Source: CAYSYY01 sp964576115 [NCBI: uncultured Gemmatimonadota bacterium] (GTDB taxonomy: Bacteria; Blakebacterota; Blakebacteria; Blakebacterales). From it: 64,000 nt of DNA. A model generated the notes under the pieces. The model saw only the letters and a program-made list of their open reading frames with translations, made no database searches and had not been told where the DNA came from. How positions within the stretch are numbered: position 1 is the first letter of the stretch; every line of letters starts with the position of its first letter. Where the stretch lies: NCBI GenBank assembly GCA_964576115.1, contig CAZNUA010000002.1:1-64000 (forward strand), in the 5' to 3' direction. The translations under genes and the position numbers were made by a program. This document shows positions 32,522 to 41,687 of the stretch, one piece after another.

Positions 32522-33078
32522 ACGCGCGCGGCTACCGCAGGCCGGGCCGCTCCGGGGCCACCTTCCTGTGCGGCTACGTTCAGCGCACCCTCGGTCAGCT
32601 GGGTGATGACGCCCTGGCCCTGCCCCTGATCAGCCGTCATCTGGCCGACTGCCCCGCCTGCCGGGCTCACCGCCGTCGGATCGCGCTGGTGGACCGGGCT
32701 CTGCAGCGCGAATTGCTCTGGGAGACGCCGCCGGTCTTCGCCGGCCGGTGGGAAGAAATCCGCACCCGGCTCGGGTTCGATCCCGAACCCGACCGAGTTC
32801 CCCGGCAGCGTTCCGGAATCAGGGCGGGTCTGCTGACCGTCGCCCTGTCGGCCCTTTTGCTCCTTCTCGGAGTCGCCTGGCGCGTCGACCATGCCCCCCC
32901 CGAACCGGTCTCCGTCATCGCCGTGGCACCCGGGGTGGCGATCACCGCCGCTTCGACCGAGGGTGAAGAGGCCACCGTCAACGTCGAATCGACAGATGCC
33001 GAGGACGGAACCGTCTACCTCTGGCTCGACGACACCGGCAGCGGCGACGACGCCGGCTTCGAAGAGGAGCAGTGGTGA
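32518..33078 (+). CDS. Zinc-finger anti-sigma factor (ZAS type)
   Basis: The GTG at 32518 overlaps the sigma stop (GTGA) and has GGAAGGA at a good distance; an ATG at 32509 is the alternative. The N-terminal anti-sigma zinc motif is HLADCPAC (HX3CX2C, about His41, Cys45, Cys48). A single transmembrane helix lies at about residues 104-125 (GLLTVALSALLLLLGVAWRV). The periplasmic tail of about 60 residues is acidic. It has 186 residues. It should hold the adjacent sigma factor inactive until a signal acts on the tail or the zinc site. Confidence 0.87.
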   Translation: MNARGYRRPGRSGATFLCGYVQRTLGQLGDDALALPLISRHLADCPACRAHRRRIALVDRALQRELLWETPPVFAGRWEEIRTRLGFDPEPDRVPRQRSGIRAGLLTVALSALLLLLGVAWRVDHAPPEPVSVIAVAPGVAITAASTEGEEATVNVESTDAEDGTVYLWLDDTGSGDDAGFEEEQW

Positions 33079-34073
33079 TGCGGGCGCCCGATCGCATCGG
33101 TTGCCTGGGTACCTTTCTCCTGGCGCTCGCGTTGCTCATTCCCGCGCCTGCCCTGGCTGCACCGGAGAATGGCCGCGACCGAGACCGCCCCAATCCGGCC
33201 TTTACCCTCAACCGGGTCCGGCTCTACATCATTCACGCCCGTGAGGGCCAGCCGCAGGTGACCCTGCCGCCCCTGCGCGGTCACCACTCCAACGAGGTCG
33301 TGGAAGAAGCCGTCAGCAGCGCGGTCGAGGCGGTCCAGCGCATCCGCCGGCGGTATACATGGTCGGATATCGAGATCGTGGGCCAGGCCCACTACCTGCT
33401 GCAGGCGGTCCGCAACCGCGGCGGACGGTACCTGTACCGCCTGGTGGACGAACCGGGCTGGAGTCCCTGGTCGGCCGAAGAGTACACCGGCGAACTCAGG
33501 GTCAGCTCAGAGGACGGTCCCCTGGCGATGCAGGTGGATGTTTTCCGCCGCCAGGCGAGCGTCCTGCACGTCCAGATGCAGCTCGAACCGGGCCGCCCCC
33601 TGGTCATGGGTACCAACCTCCCCGACGGCAGTGCCCTGTTCGCCGTGCTGACCGTCAATGTGCCCGATCCGTTGCTGACCGAGACCGGGAAAATCGATCA
33701 CCCCGACCGTTTCGGTCCCCGGGCCACCCCCACCGAGGGCGAAAGGGATACCAATCCCACGCAGATCTACCTCAACTGGGATACCCCCCCGCGACTGGTC
33801 GAACAGCACCAGCCGGTCTACCCCGAGATCGCCATGCGGGCCGATGTCGAGGGACATGTGACCCTTCATGTTGTGGTGGGTACCGATGGTTCGGTCGAGC
33901 AGGTGCAGGTGGCCGATTCGAGTCCGAAGGGCATCTTCGATTCCGCCGCTCTGACGGCGGTGCGGACCTGGCGGTACGCTCCCGCCCGTATCAACGCCCG
34001 GCCGGTCCGGGCCCTCTTCAGCCAGACCGTCCAGTTCGTCCTGAACGACCAGAGCCGGGATCCCTACCGGTAA
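33078..34073 (+). CDS. Periplasmic protein with C-terminal TonB_C domain and a novel N-terminal region
   Basis: The ATG at 33078 follows GAGGAG and overlaps the anti-sigma stop by one base. A cleavable-type signal (LLALALLIPAPALA) starts the protein, so unlike true TonB it has no obvious uncleaved anchor and Pro-rich spanner. Residues 35-235 are a domain I do not recognise. Residues about 245-331 form a TonB C-terminal fold (PVYPEIAMRADVEGHVTLHV ... LTAVRTWRYAPARINARPV). TonB_C domains contact outer-membrane receptors. Its 3' end overlaps the convergent DUF3108 gene by ten bases. Confidence 0.8.
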   Translation: MRAPDRIGCLGTFLLALALLIPAPALAAPENGRDRDRPNPAFTLNRVRLYIIHAREGQPQVTLPPLRGHHSNEVVEEAVSSAVEAVQRIRRRYTWSDIEIVGQAHYLLQAVRNRGGRYLYRLVDEPGWSPWSAEEYTGELRVSSEDGPLAMQVDVFRRQASVLHVQMQLEPGRPLVMGTNLPDGSALFAVLTVNVPDPLLTETGKIDHPDRFGPRATPTEGERDTNPTQIYLNWDTPPRLVEQHQPVYPEIAMRADVEGHVTLHVVVGTDGSVEQVQVADSSPKGIFDSAALTAVRTWRYAPARINARPVRALFSQTVQFVLNDQSRDPYR

Positions 34074-35086
34074 GAATTTCCCATCGGGTATTCCCGGGCC
34101 ACGATCTCGTCATCGAACGGTTCGCGCAGACTGCCCCGGACGATAAATCCGGGCAGCCGGACCCGCACCACGATCGGGCGGCGGGCCGGCTCCTGACCGA
34201 TCCAGAAGGTGAGCTCGACTCCCTCCTGAATCAGGTGGCGGGTGAGATAGTCGCTTCGATGTCCGCTCTCCGTCCCGCTCCCGGACTCCGCCCCTGCGTC
34301 ACTCGACGTCCCCGCATGCCCCCCACCCGACTCACCGGCGTCCCCGGTGCCGGTCGCCGGCCGCGACAGGGTACAGACGATCCGCCAGGTTGCGACCCGT
34401 CCTTCGGGGGCCCGCTGGGTTTCCTCACCCTCACGGCTAATTGTCAGGAGCCACGGGACACCCTCGGCCTGCAGATCGAGCCGGGCTTCGGTGAGCCGGT
34501 CCCAGTCCGCGTACCGCACCCACCAGAGCGCGGAAAAGAAATTGTGCCGTCCCGGCGCGGTATTTTCGAGATCGATGTTCTCGGGCCGGCCCCGGGCAAC
34601 GTAGCGTTCGGGCAGGACCGGCAGGCTCTCCTCGTCATCTCCGCCGGTTGAGACCGTCCCCCCGTAGCGCTCGATACTGCGAAAGCGGAGGTTTTTCTCG
34701 TCGATCTCCCGCTCATACACCACCGGCACGCTGCCGGGCATGCGCAGCCGGGTCACATAGGCATTATGGATGTGGGTGAACTGCTCCCAGACGGCCGTTG
34801 TCCGGGCTCCCCCCCGCACGATCCACTCTCCCCCCGGTTCCGCCGGCCGGACCTCATCGAGGATCGCCCGGGCCACGGGGATGCCCAGAAAGCTCATGGT
34901 GTAGGCCAGGCGCCGGGCCCCCGTGTCCGCCTCCTGCCACAGACCGGCCGGCACCTTCTCACCCGCCGGCTGGACTCCGGTCATGACCGCCGGCACTGTC
35001 TGCGCCCGGGGCCCGATGCCGGCCGTCGGAGTGAGCACCAGCGCCAGCAGGGCGAAGGAGAAAAACAGTCGGCTTTGAATCGTCAT
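34064..35086 (-). CDS. DUF3108 family exported protein
   Basis: A signal peptide (residues 1-28, ending PRAQ) precedes a beta-rich domain of the DUF3108 type. Its landmarks are LAYTMSFLGIPVARAILDEV, ERYGG, and HNFFSALWWVRYADW. Members are envelope proteins of unknown function, often encoded near cell-wall or lipid genes. An insertion of about 45 residues rich in Gly, Ser, Asp and Glu (about 250-295) looks disordered. The length is 340 residues. It converges with the TonB_C gene, sharing ten bases at the 3' ends. Confidence 0.8.
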   Translation of the reverse strand: MTIQSRLFFSFALLALVLTPTAGIGPRAQTVPAVMTGVQPAGEKVPAGLWQEADTGARRLAYTMSFLGIPVARAILDEVRPAEPGGEWIVRGGARTTAVWEQFTHIHNAYVTRLRMPGSVPVVYEREIDEKNLRFRSIERYGGTVSTGGDDEESLPVLPERYVARGRPENIDLENTAPGRHNFFSALWWVRYADWDRLTEARLDLQAEGVPWLLTISREGEETQRAPEGRVATWRIVCTLSRPATGTGDAGESGGGHAGTSSDAGAESGSGTESGHRSDYLTRHLIQEGVELTFWIGQEPARRPIVVRVRLPGFIVRGSLREPFDDEIVAREYPMGNSYR

Positions 35087-35152
35087 AAGGCTCGGCTCAG
35101 TTCCCTGTCCTGGTGCTCCGGCGCACGGTGGTCGTTGTATGACATGAAACGC

Positions 35153-36892
35153 CTAGAACGGGTTATAGGTCCAGCTCACGAATACCTGCCACTCCTGCCC
35201 CAGCGAAGCCGGCGGAACGGGCGAGATTCCTGTGCTGCGGTCGTGCGGCCACAGACCGGCGGGAGCGCGGAGGATCTCGGCCTTCAGACGCCAGTGATGC
35301 TCGCCCTCGAACATCGCCCGGGCCCCGACCCAGGCCCCGAGGCGATCGGGGCCGAACATGAACTGCTTGCTGATGGGGTCAGGATACTGCTCGCTGCGGG
35401 GCGCCTCCCCGCCGGCCCGGGCGTAACGCCCCCACAGCGCGAGAGTGAGCCGGGGCGAGGCCAGCCAGGAGATCCGGCCCTGGAGGACCTCAGAGTTCTG
35501 CCCGCTCCAGAAACCGAGCGGGCTCTCCCAGTGGGTCCAGTCGTTGACGGGAAAACGGTGCCGGAAGACATAGGGCAGGATCCGGGTGGCCTCGAACCAG
35601 AGATGCCAGCGGCCCCCGTCGACGGGGGGAACCCATGACGCTCCGAGCTGGAAAGCCATCCAGTTGTGAGCGGTCGAGTCGGCGAAGGTATCGCCGATCT
35701 GCCACTCGTCCACAGCGAAAACACCGTAGAGCGATGGTCCCCGCTGCGGCTGGAAGTTCAGATCCACCTGCATCATGGCGTTGTCGGGATCGAAGAGATA
35801 GTGCTGGGCGTCCCAGAGGGTGACCGTAGGCACCAGGTAGAGCAGCTCGGGGAAGCGGTCGGCCGCGATGATCATCTCCTGCAGACCGAGGTGCAGGACC
35901 GGCAGGGGGTGCAGTTCGAGCCGGTGTCCGATGAGGTACTTCTGGCGTTCCAGCCAGCGCCGATCGGTATCGACCGGGGGCTGATATGAACGTAGCGAAT
36001 CGATGATCCCCGACTTCAGCGTCCCGGCCAGCATGGTGAAACGCAGCCAGTTCCCGAAGGCCACCCGCCCCTGCAGGTGCCCGAAGCCGGGAGCGTGCCC
36101 GGAGAGGAGCAGATTGCGCTCGGGGCTGGGACCCCAGGCGGGGGAATCGAGACGGATGTCTGTCCCCAGATAGCGACCGTCGAAGGACAGATGGCCGCTG
36201 CTCTCGTTGTAGGCCACCATGTCGAGGAAGGCGTTCTGCAGCGGTACGGCCTGTCCCGGATCGGTGGCCCACTTTCGGACCGTCCCCTGGCGGCTTTCGT
36301 TGCTCTGCCGGTAGCGGGCGGCATACCCGATCCCGCGTCCGGCGGTGCCGTAAACCTCGACTCCCCCCCGGCCGATCAGGGCCGCTTCATTGTCGGGGGG
36401 GATGTCGGTCCGTCCGTCCCAGGCCAGTTCAAGGGTCATTTCGGCCGTCAGGCTCGCCTCGCCCTCGGCCCACTCCAGGCACAGCGGCGCGGGGCGCGGC
36501 TCGATCGAAGCCGGATCTCCGTCCAACTCGGCGACAAACTCGCGCAGCCTCCATTCTCCGGCCGCAGCCAGGGCCTCCAGACCGCGCTCGCGCGCCCGGG
36601 CCACACCGGTCGCCAGCGCCCGGGCCACCGCCCGTCGGGAGAGCGGCCGCACGTCGAGCCAGGCATCGGTGAGCAGTCCGGCCCCCCGGAAGAGCTCGAG
36701 CGTCGCGTAAGCGGGATGACCCTGACCGAGATAGATGGTGGCGGCCGGCGGCGCAGTGGCGGACTCCTGGGCCGAAACCGTACCTGCGGAAAAGCCGTTC
36801 GGCAACCCGGAGAGGCTGACGGCGAGTGAGACAAGAAGGGCGGCGGCACCCCGAGGGAACCGCCGCCCGAATCGTGCCCGGCGAGAGGCCAT
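35153..36892 (-). CDS. Wzi-like capsule-assembly outer-membrane barrel
   Basis: The start overlaps the aldehyde dehydrogenase stop by one base (TGATG). A signal peptide ends near residue 42 (TVSAQ). An N-terminal helical and S-layer-like part (residues 50-150, LELFRGAGLLTDAWLDVRPLSRRAVARAL) precedes a long beta-barrel with aromatic-rich strands, ending WQVFVSWTYNPF, where the terminal Phe suits recognition by BamA. Wzi-family proteins anchor capsule polysaccharide in the outer membrane. At 579 residues it is longer than E. coli Wzi, as in FCB-group homologues. No capsule cluster is adjacent, so the function is inferred. Confidence 0.8.
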   Translation of the reverse strand: MASRRARFGRRFPRGAAALLVSLAVSLSGLPNGFSAGTVSAQESATAPPAATIYLGQGHPAYATLELFRGAGLLTDAWLDVRPLSRRAVARALATGVARARERGLEALAAAGEWRLREFVAELDGDPASIEPRPAPLCLEWAEGEASLTAEMTLELAWDGRTDIPPDNEAALIGRGGVEVYGTAGRGIGYAARYRQSNESRQGTVRKWATDPGQAVPLQNAFLDMVAYNESSGHLSFDGRYLGTDIRLDSPAWGPSPERNLLLSGHAPGFGHLQGRVAFGNWLRFTMLAGTLKSGIIDSLRSYQPPVDTDRRWLERQKYLIGHRLELHPLPVLHLGLQEMIIAADRFPELLYLVPTVTLWDAQHYLFDPDNAMMQVDLNFQPQRGPSLYGVFAVDEWQIGDTFADSTAHNWMAFQLGASWVPPVDGGRWHLWFEATRILPYVFRHRFPVNDWTHWESPLGFWSGQNSEVLQGRISWLASPRLTLALWGRYARAGGEAPRSEQYPDPISKQFMFGPDRLGAWVGARAMFEGEHHWRLKAEILRAPAGLWPHDRSTGISPVPPASLGQEWQVFVSWTYNPF

Positions 36893-38508
36893 CAGACCTT
36901 CTCGGAAATGCTCTTCGGCTGGGTGAAGAGGAAGAGGTAGTCGAACCCTCCCGCCTTCGAGTCGGTCCCGCTCATGTTGAAACCGCCGAAGGGGTGACCG
37001 CCCACCAGGGCGCCGGTACACTTGCGGTTCACGTACAGGTTCCCGGCATGGCAGCGGTCCTTCCCCTTCTCGATCTTCTCGCGGTTGGTGGAGTAGATCG
37101 CTCCGGTCAGGCCGTAGATCGAGTCGTTGAAAACGTCGATGGCGTCATCGAAGTCCCCGGCCTTGATGACCGCCGCGACCGGTCCGAAGATCTCCTCCTG
37201 GGCGAGGCGGTCCTTGCGATCGATGTCGGCGATGATGGTGGGCTGGATGTACCAGCCTTCTCCCGCCTCGCTGTCGCGCGCCCCGCCGGTCACGAGCCGG
37301 CCTTCCTCTTTGCCGATCTCGATGTAGGCCAGGTGATCGTTCATGGCCCCTTCGTTGATCACGGCCCCCATGTAGTTGGCCTGATCGGCGGGATCGCCGA
37401 CCGCGATCTTTTCGGTCTCGGCCACGAATTTCTCGAGGAACTCGTCATAGACGTCCTCGCAGACGATGATGCGCGAGGCTGCGCTGCACTTCTGACCCTG
37501 GAAACCGAAGGCGGAAGCGGTGCAGCCCCTGGCGGCCTCGTCCAGATCGGCCTCGGAGTCCACGATGATGGCGTCCTTGCCGCCCATCTCGAGGATGGTC
37601 CGTTTGATCCAGATCTGCCCTTCGGGGGCCTTGGCCGCTTCGGCGTTGATGTGCAGGCCGACCTCCATCGACCCCGTGAAAGCGATCAGGCGGGTCTTGG
37701 GATGCTTGACCAGGTAATCTCCGGCCGAGGCGCCCGCCCCGGGCATGAAGTTGACCACGCCCTCGGGCAGGCCGATGTCCTGCAGGATCTTGAAGTACTG
37801 GTACCCGATTCCGGGGGAATCGCTCGAAGGTTTGAGGACGACCGTGTTCCCCGCCACCCAGGCCGCCGTGGCCATACCGCACAGGATCGCCAGCGGGAAG
37901 TTCCACGGCGGTACCACCAGAGCCACCCCGAGGGGGATGTAACGCAGTTCGTTGTCCTCGCCCGGGACCGGGGTCAGGGGCTGGGGAGCGGCGTAGCGGA
38001 CCATCTCCCGGCCGTAGAAGTCGAGGAAGTCGATCGCTTCGGCCACGTCGGCGTCGGCCTCGACCCACGACTTGCTCTCCTCGAAGACCATCCAGGCGGC
38101 CAGTTCGAGCCGGCGCTCGGTCATCAGATCGCAGGCTTTCCAGGCGTACTCGGCCCGCTCCCACGGATCGGACCACTGCCACGTCTCGAAGGCGTCCAGG
38201 GCCGCATTGATGGCGATATCGGCCTCATCCTTCTGCGCTTTCGAGAAGGATCCGATCAGTTCGTCGGGGTAGGACGGGTTGTAGCTGGGCAACTGAGCTT
38301 CGGTCCAGATTTCCTTGCCGCCCAGAATCAGCGGGTAGTCGCGGCCGAATTCGGACCGCACTTTTTCCAGGGCGGCCGTCATGGCCTGAACGTTCTCATC
38401 TTTCGAGAAGTCGGTCAGGGGGCAGTTGCGGAACTCCCCCCGCTTCTCCATTACTTCTTTGGGCCAGGTCGCCTCAACGGCCCTGGTCATGGTTCCGCTC
38501 TCTGACAT
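36892..38508 (-). CDS. 1-pyrroline-5-carboxylate (L-glutamate gamma-semialdehyde) dehydrogenase
   Basis: This enzyme oxidises glutamate semialdehyde to glutamate with NAD in proline and arginine breakdown. The catalytic Cys is in GFQGQKCSAASR (Cys341) and the general base in TILEMGGKDA (Glu307). The NAD site contains VVPPWNFPLAI and FTGSMEVG. The length of 538 residues and the RocA/PruA-type N-terminus (FRNCPLTDFSKDENVQAM) support the assignment. The Met at 38508 was chosen over one 20 codons upstream. No proline dehydrogenase gene is in the window. The downstream Wzi-like gene is coupled to it. Confidence 0.92.
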   Translation of the reverse strand: MSESGTMTRAVEATWPKEVMEKRGEFRNCPLTDFSKDENVQAMTAALEKVRSEFGRDYPLILGGKEIWTEAQLPSYNPSYPDELIGSFSKAQKDEADIAINAALDAFETWQWSDPWERAEYAWKACDLMTERRLELAAWMVFEESKSWVEADADVAEAIDFLDFYGREMVRYAAPQPLTPVPGEDNELRYIPLGVALVVPPWNFPLAILCGMATAAWVAGNTVVLKPSSDSPGIGYQYFKILQDIGLPEGVVNFMPGAGASAGDYLVKHPKTRLIAFTGSMEVGLHINAEAAKAPEGQIWIKRTILEMGGKDAIIVDSEADLDEAARGCTASAFGFQGQKCSAASRIIVCEDVYDEFLEKFVAETEKIAVGDPADQANYMGAVINEGAMNDHLAYIEIGKEEGRLVTGGARDSEAGEGWYIQPTIIADIDRKDRLAQEEIFGPVAAVIKAGDFDDAIDVFNDSIYGLTGAIYSTNREKIEKGKDRCHAGNLYVNRKCTGALVGGHPFGGFNMSGTDSKAGGFDYLFLFTQPKSISEKV

Positions 38509-38618
38509 CCTCTGTCTCTCCTCTAGGGCTGGCGGGCGGGGACGAAAAAGTACTAAGTCAGACCTCAAGGTCCGAAATTCCCCCTCCGCAGTCCACGAAA
38601 ATGTTGCCGGCTCGGCCC

Positions 38619-41000
38619 TCAGTACCCCCGGCCCTCCCCACGCGGGACCACGACCGGTTCGTCATCCACCAGATAAGCCGTGAACCAGTCAACATACTCC
38701 CTCAGGCGCCTGACCAGCAACCACGGCTCGCCCGTTCGCGACAGGCCGTGCGAGGAGTCGGGGAAGAGGACCATCTTGACCGGCACTTCGTTCTTCTGCA
38801 GGGCCCGGTACCACTGTTCCCCTTCCTCGAGGGGACAGCGGTAGTCGTTGATGGAGTGGACGATCAGGGTCGGAGTGCTGACCTGATCGGCCCAGGCGAT
38901 CGGGCTGAGCATCATGGCAAGGTTCCAGCTGCCCTCCTCGTCGCTGCGGAAGGGCCAGGGGCGCCCGCCGAACTCGCGCTCGACCAGACCCGAGGCGTCG
39001 GAGACGCCGTAGAAACTGATCCAGTTGCAGATGCTCCGGGCGGCGATAGCGCAGCGGAAGCGGTCGGAATGGGCAGTGATCCAGTTGGTCATGTAGCCGC
39101 CGTAGGAACCGCCCGTGACACCCATGAAGTCCTCGTCCACCAGCCCGCGATCCACGACCAGGTCGACCGCCTGCAGGTAATCCTTGTAGTCGTCGATCCC
39201 CCAGGCCTCCATGATCATGCCCGAGAACTCGCTGCCGTACCCGCTCGACCCGCGCGGGTTGATATAGAGCACGAATATGCCCGACGCAGCGATCATCTGG
39301 AACTCGGGGAACCAGGTTTCGGCATACATCGAGTGCGGGCCGCCGTGAATCGAGAGCACCAGCGGATACTTCTGCCCTTCGACATAGTCGAGGGGGTACA
39401 TGAGCCAGCCCTCGACCTCGGGCCGCTCCCCGCGCCGTGCCTCGTGGGTCATCATGTACTCCACTCCCCGCCGGGGAAGCTGCTCGAGCCAGTCGGGATC
39501 GTGCGGGGCGCCGGTGAAGGTGATCCGCTCCACCCGCGAGAGTTTCACGTCCCCCATCCAGGCGGTATTGGCCTCGCTGATCCGGGTCTCACCGCTGCCG
39601 TCGAGGCGGGCGACATAGGCTTCCCAGGGCATTTCGGCCGTGTCCTTGACATAAGCCACTTTCGTCATGTCCCGATCGAAGGACACGCCGGACAGGCTGT
39701 GGCGGCCTTCGGTCACAGCCGAGTACTCCCCGGTCGCAAGGGTCAGCTGCATGATCTGGGTCTGGCCGCCGATGCGCGAAGTGGTGTAGAGGCAAGCGTC
39801 ATCGGCCGCCCAGCTCAGGCTGCCGAAGCCATATATCCAGCCGTCCCCGAATTCGGCCACTGTCGTCCCGGACCGGTCGATGACCCGGGTGATGGTTGGG
39901 CTTTCCCGGTCGGGGCTGATCGAGTAAGCCAACCTGTCTCCATCATGAGACATGACGATTCCGCGGGGACTGCCCGTTTCGGTGACGATATGGACCGGCT
40001 CACCGCCGGCGACCGGGAGCAGGAAGATTCCCGTCTCCCGCGAACCGCCCCGGCCCATGAACATCTCCTCCGGGGTCGGTTCTTCGCTTTCTTCCCGTTC
40101 CTCGTGCTGGAGCATGTCCTGGGTGTAGATGATCCAGCGGCCGTCGGGACTGAAGCCGGCAAAGGACTTGTTCCAGGCGTCGAAGGTGATCTGTTCGGGT
40201 TCTTCGCCCTCGGCCAGTCCGTCGGCGGGGGTGCGGAAGAACTGGGTGTAGCGGGGCGGCCCCTCGCCCCGGCCGCCACGCTGCTCAGCGCCCGGGAACT
40301 GGCGCATCATCCCGCTCATTCCCGAACCACCGCCGGTGACGAAAGCCAGCTGGCCATCCCGCTTGTAGGTGGAATTGGTGATGACGTATACATCGCGGTT
40401 GCGTTCGGCTTCGGTCGTGCCGGCCCATTCGGTTCCCGTCCGGCGGGTCAGGGCGGGGATACCGTCGGGCCGCGAGGGCCGCTCGCCCCGCTCGGGGCGG
40501 GCCCGTTCCTCCTCACCGGGTTCGGCGGGAGGCTCCTCACTCTCCTCGGCTACGGCTCGGGAAGTCAGGATCCAGCTGCCGTCGGGGTGGAAGGTGGGGT
40601 TGCCGCTGATCCCGTTGATCCGGTAAGCCTCGCCCCCCGGTTCGAGGAAGTTGATGAAGTGCGTACCGCTTTCTTCACCCCGGGTGGTCGAGAACCAGAT
40701 CCGGCGCCCGTCGGGAGTCCAGTGGGGGCTGGTGGTATTCACCCCTGCGGTGGAGAGCCTCTGGGTGCGGCCGGTTTCCAGATCGGCCCACCACACCTCG
40801 GTCATCCGGTCGTTCTGTTCGCGCCGCACCGTCTGTACGGTATAGAGCAGGTAACGGCCGTCGGGGCTGAGCTCGGTCGAACCCACCCGCTTGACGCGGT
40901 AGTAATCATCGGGCTCGATAGCCCGTTTCTCCTGCGCTCCGGCCAGCAGAGGCAGGAGCAGGATCAGCAGGAGCGGGAGTCGCAGGGTGTGTCGTCGCAT
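38619..41000 (-). CDS. Secreted S9-family prolyl-oligopeptidase-like serine peptidase
   Basis: The start with GGAGG eight bases upstream leads into a signal peptide (LLLILLLPLLAGAQ). Residues 30-500 are beta-propeller with WD-like repeats (STELSPDGRYLLYTV; SPHWTPDGRRIWFST; FAGFSPDGRWIIYTQ). The C-terminal hydrolase domain has the nucleophile in TGGSYGGYMTNW, then Asp in HSINDYRCP and His in FPDSSHGLSR. It should cleave short peptides in the periplasm or outside. The length of 793 residues is on the long side for the family because of an acidic insertion near residues 180-220 and 310-330. Confidence 0.93.
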   Translation of the reverse strand: MRRHTLRLPLLLILLLPLLAGAQEKRAIEPDDYYRVKRVGSTELSPDGRYLLYTVQTVRREQNDRMTEVWWADLETGRTQRLSTAGVNTTSPHWTPDGRRIWFSTTRGEESGTHFINFLEPGGEAYRINGISGNPTFHPDGSWILTSRAVAEESEEPPAEPGEEERARPERGERPSRPDGIPALTRRTGTEWAGTTEAERNRDVYVITNSTYKRDGQLAFVTGGGSGMSGMMRQFPGAEQRGGRGEGPPRYTQFFRTPADGLAEGEEPEQITFDAWNKSFAGFSPDGRWIIYTQDMLQHEEREESEEPTPEEMFMGRGGSRETGIFLLPVAGGEPVHIVTETGSPRGIVMSHDGDRLAYSISPDRESPTITRVIDRSGTTVAEFGDGWIYGFGSLSWAADDACLYTTSRIGGQTQIMQLTLATGEYSAVTEGRHSLSGVSFDRDMTKVAYVKDTAEMPWEAYVARLDGSGETRISEANTAWMGDVKLSRVERITFTGAPHDPDWLEQLPRRGVEYMMTHEARRGERPEVEGWLMYPLDYVEGQKYPLVLSIHGGPHSMYAETWFPEFQMIAASGIFVLYINPRGSSGYGSEFSGMIMEAWGIDDYKDYLQAVDLVVDRGLVDEDFMGVTGGSYGGYMTNWITAHSDRFRCAIAARSICNWISFYGVSDASGLVEREFGGRPWPFRSDEEGSWNLAMMLSPIAWADQVSTPTLIVHSINDYRCPLEEGEQWYRALQKNEVPVKMVLFPDSSHGLSRTGEPWLLVRRLREYVDWFTAYLVDDEPVVVPRGEGRGY

Positions 41001-41141
41001 CACAGAAGCCTCCATATAGCGGTAATCCGGACCGGTTGCGGGGTGAGTGTATGACCGCCGCACCCCGGGCGCAACGGGCATGGCCCCATCCCGAATACAC
41101 CCGGCGGGGGGGATTCCTTGGTACGAGCCGGCGGCCTAATC

Positions 41142-41687
41142 TCAGGAGATCGTCTCTCCCTCGGCGGGGTTCGGAGAGTCTCCGGACGCCTGCTGCGCCT
41201 GCCTGATCAGACCCTCCCAGCGGGCTTTCGGTAGCTGGGAGAGCAGCACGCCGTCGGGGTGGCCGCCGTCGGGGTCGGGGGCGAGATAGATGGCGCAGCC
41301 CACCACCCCGTCGGGACCGCTCAGGGCCACATAGCCCGGCTCGATCCCGGGCCGGGTGCCGCGCAGTCCTCCACTGGCGAGCAGTGTCTCGAGCTCGGCC
41401 CGGGTCAGTTCGATCCGCGACCGTTCGAGGTAGGCACCGAGAACCTGCAGGGCCACAGTGGTGGGCTTCCAGTGCTTTCCGGCCCGGCGGAGCAGGGGCA
41501 GGCCGGTGCGTTCGACACGCAGAGCCGCCAGGGCCGTGTCGAGATGGGGCGCGTCGCGCAAGCCCCAGATGACCGAACCGGTGGTATAGAGCCGCCACTC
41601 CTCGATCACGCGGTGATCCACCCCGAAGCGGTCCGAAAAGACCTTCTGGACCGCCCGCAGTTCAGCCGATCCGCCGCAGGAGAGCAC
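41142..41687 (-). CDS. PUA-like RNA-binding protein coupled to an m5C methyltransferase
   Basis: The GTG start has GGGGGT six bases upstream and lies 26 bases inside the 3' end of the NOL1/NOP2/Sun-type gene. The 181-residue product resembles the C-terminal PUA-like part of RsmF-type rRNA methyltransferases (HRVIEEWRLYTTGSVIWGL ... ALRVERTGLPLLRRAGKHW ... GYVALSGPDGVVGCAIYL). Fusing it to the upstream product would need a +1 change of frame. It could therefore be a separate subunit or half of a frameshifted gene; the good ribosome site favours a separate product. Confidence 0.7.
   Translation of the reverse strand: MLSCGGSAELRAVQKVFSDRFGVDHRVIEEWRLYTTGSVIWGLRDAPHLDTALAALRVERTGLPLLRRAGKHWKPTTVALQVLGAYLERSRIELTRAELETLLASGGLRGTRPGIEPGYVALSGPDGVVGCAIYLAPDPDGGHPDGVLLSQLPKARWEGLIRQAQQASGDSPNPAEGETIS

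Noticed and set aside
38601-41054. Plus-strand open frame of about 817 residues opposite the S9 peptidase
   Set aside because: High GC makes stop codons rare; the opposite strand has complete S9 peptidase motifs, so this is a shadow.
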